Shown here one piece after another: positions 61,331 through 64,000 of a DNA stretch of 64,000 bases. The notes beneath the pieces are model-generated. The model ran no database searches, was not told the DNA's origin, and saw only the letters and a program-made list of their open reading frames with translations. The DNA comes from UBA11889 sp046582115. Its GTDB lineage: Bacteria > Pseudomonadota > Gammaproteobacteria > Pseudomonadales > Azotimanducaceae. Position 1 is the stretch's first letter. Each line of letters opens with the position of its first letter. The stretch lies in NCBI GenBank assembly GCA_046582115.1, contig JAYGFA010000088.1:4277-68276 (forward strand), read 5' to 3'. Position numbers and translations under genes: made by a program.

Positions 61331-62713
61331 TCACCTCGCCAGTGTCTTGGCTTTTTCCCTCGCGTCGTCAACCGTACCAACCATATTGAATGCCTGTTCC
61401 GGCAGATCGTCGGCTTCGCCGTCGAGAATGGCCTTAAAACTTCTCACGGTGTCTTCTCTCGACACATAGACACCAGAACTGCCCGTGAACTGCTCCGCAA
61501 CAAAAAATGCCTGCGAAAAGAATTGCTGCATTTTGCGCGCTCTATAAACAAGCGCCTTATCTTCCTCCGAGAGTTCATCCATCCCGAGGATGGCGATGAT
61601 GTCTTTGAGCTCCTGGTATCGTTGTAAAACCTGCTGGGTACGTTGCGCTGTCTCGTAATGTTCCACGCCAACCACGTTCGGATCGAGCTGTCGCGAACTG
61701 GAATCAAGGGGATCAACAGCTGGATAGATCCCTATATCTGTGATTGCACGCGAGAGGGTAACCGTCGAATCGAGGTGTGCAAAGGTTGTGGCCGGCGAAG
61801 GATCCGTTAGATCATCCGCCGGAACGTATATCGCCTGCACCGAAGTGATCGATCCTGATCTTGTGGTGGTAATTCGCTCTTGTAGAACACCCATTTCCTC
61901 GGCGAGTGTTGGCTGATAGCCCACCGCAGACGGCATTCTTCCTAGCAGAGCCGATACTTCCGTACCCGCAAGCGTGTATCGATATATGTTATCTATGAAG
62001 AGCAATACGTCTCGGCCCTCATCGCGAAACTGCTCGGCCAGCGTGAGTCCCGTTAGGCCCACTCGCAAGCGATTTCCCGGCGGCTCATTCATCTGTCCGA
62101 ATACCAGCGAGATTTTGTCGAGAACGCCGGCCTCTTCCATTTCGTAATAGAACTCATGGCCCTCTCGAGTCCGCTCCCCAACACCCGCGAACACAGAAAG
62201 CCCGGAATGTTCCACCGCAATATTGCGGATGAGTTCGAGCATGGTGATCGTTTTGCCCACCCCTGCTCCACCGAACAATCCCACCTTGCCGCCGCGTGCA
62301 AATGGACAAATAAGGTCAATTACTTTGATGCCCGTTTCGAGCAGCTCGTTGCCACCCATCTGATCCTCGTACGTTGGTGCTGCCCTGTGGATGGGCATTG
62401 ATTCGCGCGCGTTGATCGCGCCTTTCTCATCGATCGCGTTCCCAAGTACATCCATGATCCGCCCCAGCGTTTCCTCTCCGACGGGGACAGAGATAGGCTG
62501 GCCGGTGCTGGCCACTTCTAGGCCCCGGGACAGCCCTTCGGACGTGCCCATTGCAATGGCACGCACAATGCCATCACCCAATTGTTGTTGTACCTCAAGC
62601 GTGAGCCCGGTCGAGCCGACCGTTAACGCGTCGTATACGCGCGGCACCTCATCCCGACCGAACTCTACGTCAATGACAGCACCAATGACCTGAACGATTC
62701 GACCGCTACTCAT
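61331..62713 (-). CDS. atpD: ATP synthase F1 beta subunit
   Basis: This is the catalytic subunit of the F1 ATPase, 460 residues. It has GLFGGAGVGKTITMLELIRN (P-loop), VFAGVGERTREGHEFYYEME, LVFGQMNEPPGNRLRVGLT, LLFIDNIYRYTLAGTEVSAL and the ALGRMPSAVGYQP-like LLGRMPSAVGYQPTLAEEMG. IDNIYRY has Tyr where most beta subunits have Phe (IDNIFRY), a mild change. It is of usual length and position between atpG and atpC. Confidence 0.97.
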   Translation of the reverse strand: MSSGRIVQVIGAVIDVEFGRDEVPRVYDALTVGSTGLTLEVQQQLGDGIVRAIAMGTSEGLSRGLEVASTGQPISVPVGEETLGRIMDVLGNAIDEKGAINARESMPIHRAAPTYEDQMGGNELLETGIKVIDLICPFARGGKVGLFGGAGVGKTITMLELIRNIAVEHSGLSVFAGVGERTREGHEFYYEMEEAGVLDKISLVFGQMNEPPGNRLRVGLTGLTLAEQFRDEGRDVLLFIDNIYRYTLAGTEVSALLGRMPSAVGYQPTLAEEMGVLQERITTTRSGSITSVQAIYVPADDLTDPSPATTFAHLDSTVTLSRAITDIGIYPAVDPLDSSSRQLDPNVVGVEHYETAQRTQQVLQRYQELKDIIAILGMDELSEEDKALVYRARKMQQFFSQAFFVAEQFTGSSGVYVSREDTVRSFKAILDGEADDLPEQAFNMVGTVDDAREKAKTLAR

Positions 62714-62783
62714 AACCTTCCTCTTTTCCTGCCGTTGCGGGAGCGTTCACCCGATTTTTCATTTGAATGTTCCTTCGGATCTT

Positions 62784-63647
62784 CTAGACCGCAGCTGCAC
62801 CGCCAACGATTTCGGCAATTTCCTGCGTAATCGCGGCTTGACGAGCGTTGTTGTAGATCAGATTAAGTTCTTCGATCACCGTTTCTGCATTCTCTGTGGC
62901 GTTTTTCATCGCGATCATCCGCGCCGCCTGCTCACAGGCACCATTTTCAACAACGGCTTGATAGACCTGGGACTCTACATACCGCCGAACCAGTCCTTCT
63001 ACCAACTCCCGCGCGTCGGGCTCATACAAATAGTCCCAAGTTCTCCCTTTAGAGTCGTCGTCGGAGGGCTCTAATGGCAACAGCTGGTTGAACGTTGGGC
63101 GCTGAGTCATTGTGTTTACAAACTCGTTCGCAAGAATGTCGAGCCGATCAATCTCGCCTTCTTCAAAGGCGTCCAACATAACCTTCACACCCCCTAGTAG
63201 CGTTTCCAACTCGGGGGTTTCGCCAACTTCATTGATCGCGGCAATAACGTTGCCCCCAACCGAGCGAAAAAAAGCAGCGGCCTTTTTCCCTATCAACGCG
63301 AGATCAACCTCAATGCCGCTGGTTGTTTGTTCTTGCATACACCGAGCCAGTGTCCTGAGTAAATTAGCGTTAAGACCGCCACACTGCCCCTTGTCGGACG
63401 TTACAACCACGTAACCAATACGTTTGACTTCACGTTTTTGCATGAAAACGTGCTTGTATTCTGGATTCGCATTGGCAAGGTGAGCAATCACGTCGCGGAT
63501 CCGGTGCGCATAGGGTCGTGCTTCATTCATTTGTTCCTGAGTGCGGCGCATCTTGCTTGCCGCTACCATTTGCATCGCCCTCGTGACCTTCTGCGTATTC
63601 TCGACGCTTCCGATCTTCTTTTTGATTTCCCTACCGACAGCCATCAT
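62784..63647 (-). CDS. atpG: ATP synthase F1 gamma subunit
   Basis: The gamma subunit forms the rotor shaft of F1. The 287-residue protein starts AVGREIKKKIGSVENTQKVT, then RAMQMVAASKMRRTQ, the universal N-terminal helix, and ends with MKNATENAETVIEELNLIYN, then NARQAAITQEIAEIVGGAAA. The first ATG (63647) shares a base with the atpA stop (TAATG); an ATG one codon later is equally possible. 70 bp separate it from atpD. Confidence 0.97.
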   Translation of the reverse strand: MMAVGREIKKKIGSVENTQKVTRAMQMVAASKMRRTQEQMNEARPYAHRIRDVIAHLANANPEYKHVFMQKREVKRIGYVVVTSDKGQCGGLNANLLRTLARCMQEQTTSGIEVDLALIGKKAAAFFRSVGGNVIAAINEVGETPELETLLGGVKVMLDAFEEGEIDRLDILANEFVNTMTQRPTFNQLLPLEPSDDDSKGRTWDYLYEPDARELVEGLVRRYVESQVYQAVVENGACEQAARMIAMKNATENAETVIEELNLIYNNARQAAITQEIAEIVGGAAAV

Positions 63648-64000
63648 TAGTCCCCGTAGGGGTGTGTCGACTTAAAGGCCTCGATCGCCGTTTTCATGTA
63701 ATCGACAATTTCGTCCGAATAGTCGCCAGTCTCGGTAATGTTACTCATCCATTCGCTATGTTCTGAGTTCATGTAGGCAAGCAAATCCTGCTCAAAGTCG
63801 AGCACACGATCGACGGGCACGTCTTCGAGAAAGCCCTCGCTCGCGGCATACAAAACGACCCCCATCTCCGACACGGCCATGGGTGAAAATTGTGGCTGTT
63901 TCATCAGTTCTTCTACCCGCTCGCCATGTTCCAATTGGCGTCTGGTCGCTTCATCAAGATCCGACGCGAACTGCGAAAAGGCGGCCAGCTCCCGGTACTG
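63647..64000 (-). CDS. atpA: ATP synthase F1 alpha subunit, 3' part
   Basis: This is the last 117 residues of AtpA, running off the end of the window. The visible C-terminal domain reads YRELAAFSQFASDLDEATRR, then QLEHGERVEELMKQPQFSPM, typical of F1 alpha. The operon order atpA-G-D-C-glmU-glmS is the standard one. The 5' part and the F0 genes lie beyond base 64000. Confidence 0.95.
   Translation of the reverse strand, partial: QYRELAAFSQFASDLDEATRRQLEHGERVEELMKQPQFSPMAVSEMGVVLYAASEGFLEDVPVDRVLDFEQDLLAYMNSEHSEWMSNITETGDYSDEIVDYMKTAIEAFKSTHPYGD

Noticed and set aside
1..64000. CRISPR arrays, prophage, defence or secretion systems
   Set aside because: No regularly spaced repeats or matching gene families were found; the window is almost entirely housekeeping genes.

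Overview
The window is chromosomal DNA from a gammaproteobacterium, dense in housekeeping genes. It carries about 70 protein genes, mostly in tight operons with 1-14 bp overlaps. Gene neighbourhoods match those of Pseudomonas-like and enteric gammaproteobacteria: rppH-ptsP / lgt-thyA-folA; zapB-like-zapA-6S RNA-ygfA; yggS-proC-yggT-metX-metW-rdgB-hemW; ftsY-ftsE-ftsX-rpoH; rpmB-rpmG-mutM / coaD / coaBC-algC-argB; rph-pyrE; gmk-rpoZ-spoT-ridA-recG; and atpA-G-D-C-glmU-glmS. Several usual neighbours are absent (dut, pepP, ygfB, epd/gap, ahcY, ubiC, yicC, pilT, serA; gcvT and gcvP are not next to gcvH). This suggests a reduced or rearranged genome. I cannot name the genus. I saw no tRNA, rRNA, insertion sequence, prophage or CRISPR array. 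|| Layout. 1-7182: end of dapD, folA-thyA-lgt, a TANGO2-like gene and an SDR on the other strand, ptsP and rppH. 7319-9400: a yyaL-type thioredoxin-domain gene broken by an in-frame TAA. 9402-13470: gcvH, a ubiquinone-pathway hydroxylase, the zapB-like/zapA/6S RNA/ygfA cluster and def. 13486-21153: an SDR coupled to ilvA, rpiA, a D-2-hydroxyacid dehydrogenase, pgk and tkt. 21304-31935: metK, metF, rsmE, gshB, yqgE, ruvX, yggS, proC, yggT, metX, metW, rdgB and hemW (methionine/SAM, glutathione, proline, nucleotide clean-up, haem). 31983-36498: trmB, a frameshifted DUF423 gene, rpoH, ftsX, ftsE and ftsY. 36508-49970: rsmD, coaD, mutM, rpmG, rpmB, coaBC, algC, argB, a relic of slmA, pyrE, rph, gmk, rpoZ, spoT, ridA and recG. 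49978-57526: a dicarboxylate symporter, rubredoxin, ubiA, a TRAP transporter split over two strands, and uvrD. 57599-64000: glmS, glmU and the end of the ATP synthase operon. || Most notable points. (1) A perfect 9-9-9 CIRCE operator lies between ftsX and rpoH, so the HrcA repressor may control the heat-shock sigma factor itself. (2) Three decayed or interrupted genes: yyaL (nonsense), the DUF423 gene (one base short in a T run) and slmA (stop plus loss of the C-terminal two thirds). (3) Two DNA-repair genes, mutM and recG, appear to start at CTG, each touching the stop codon of the gene before it; about a third of all genes here use a non-ATG start. (4) An SDR whose catalytic Tyr and Lys are replaced. 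|| No clearly undescribed multi-gene system is visible; the interest lies in regulation, decay and initiation.
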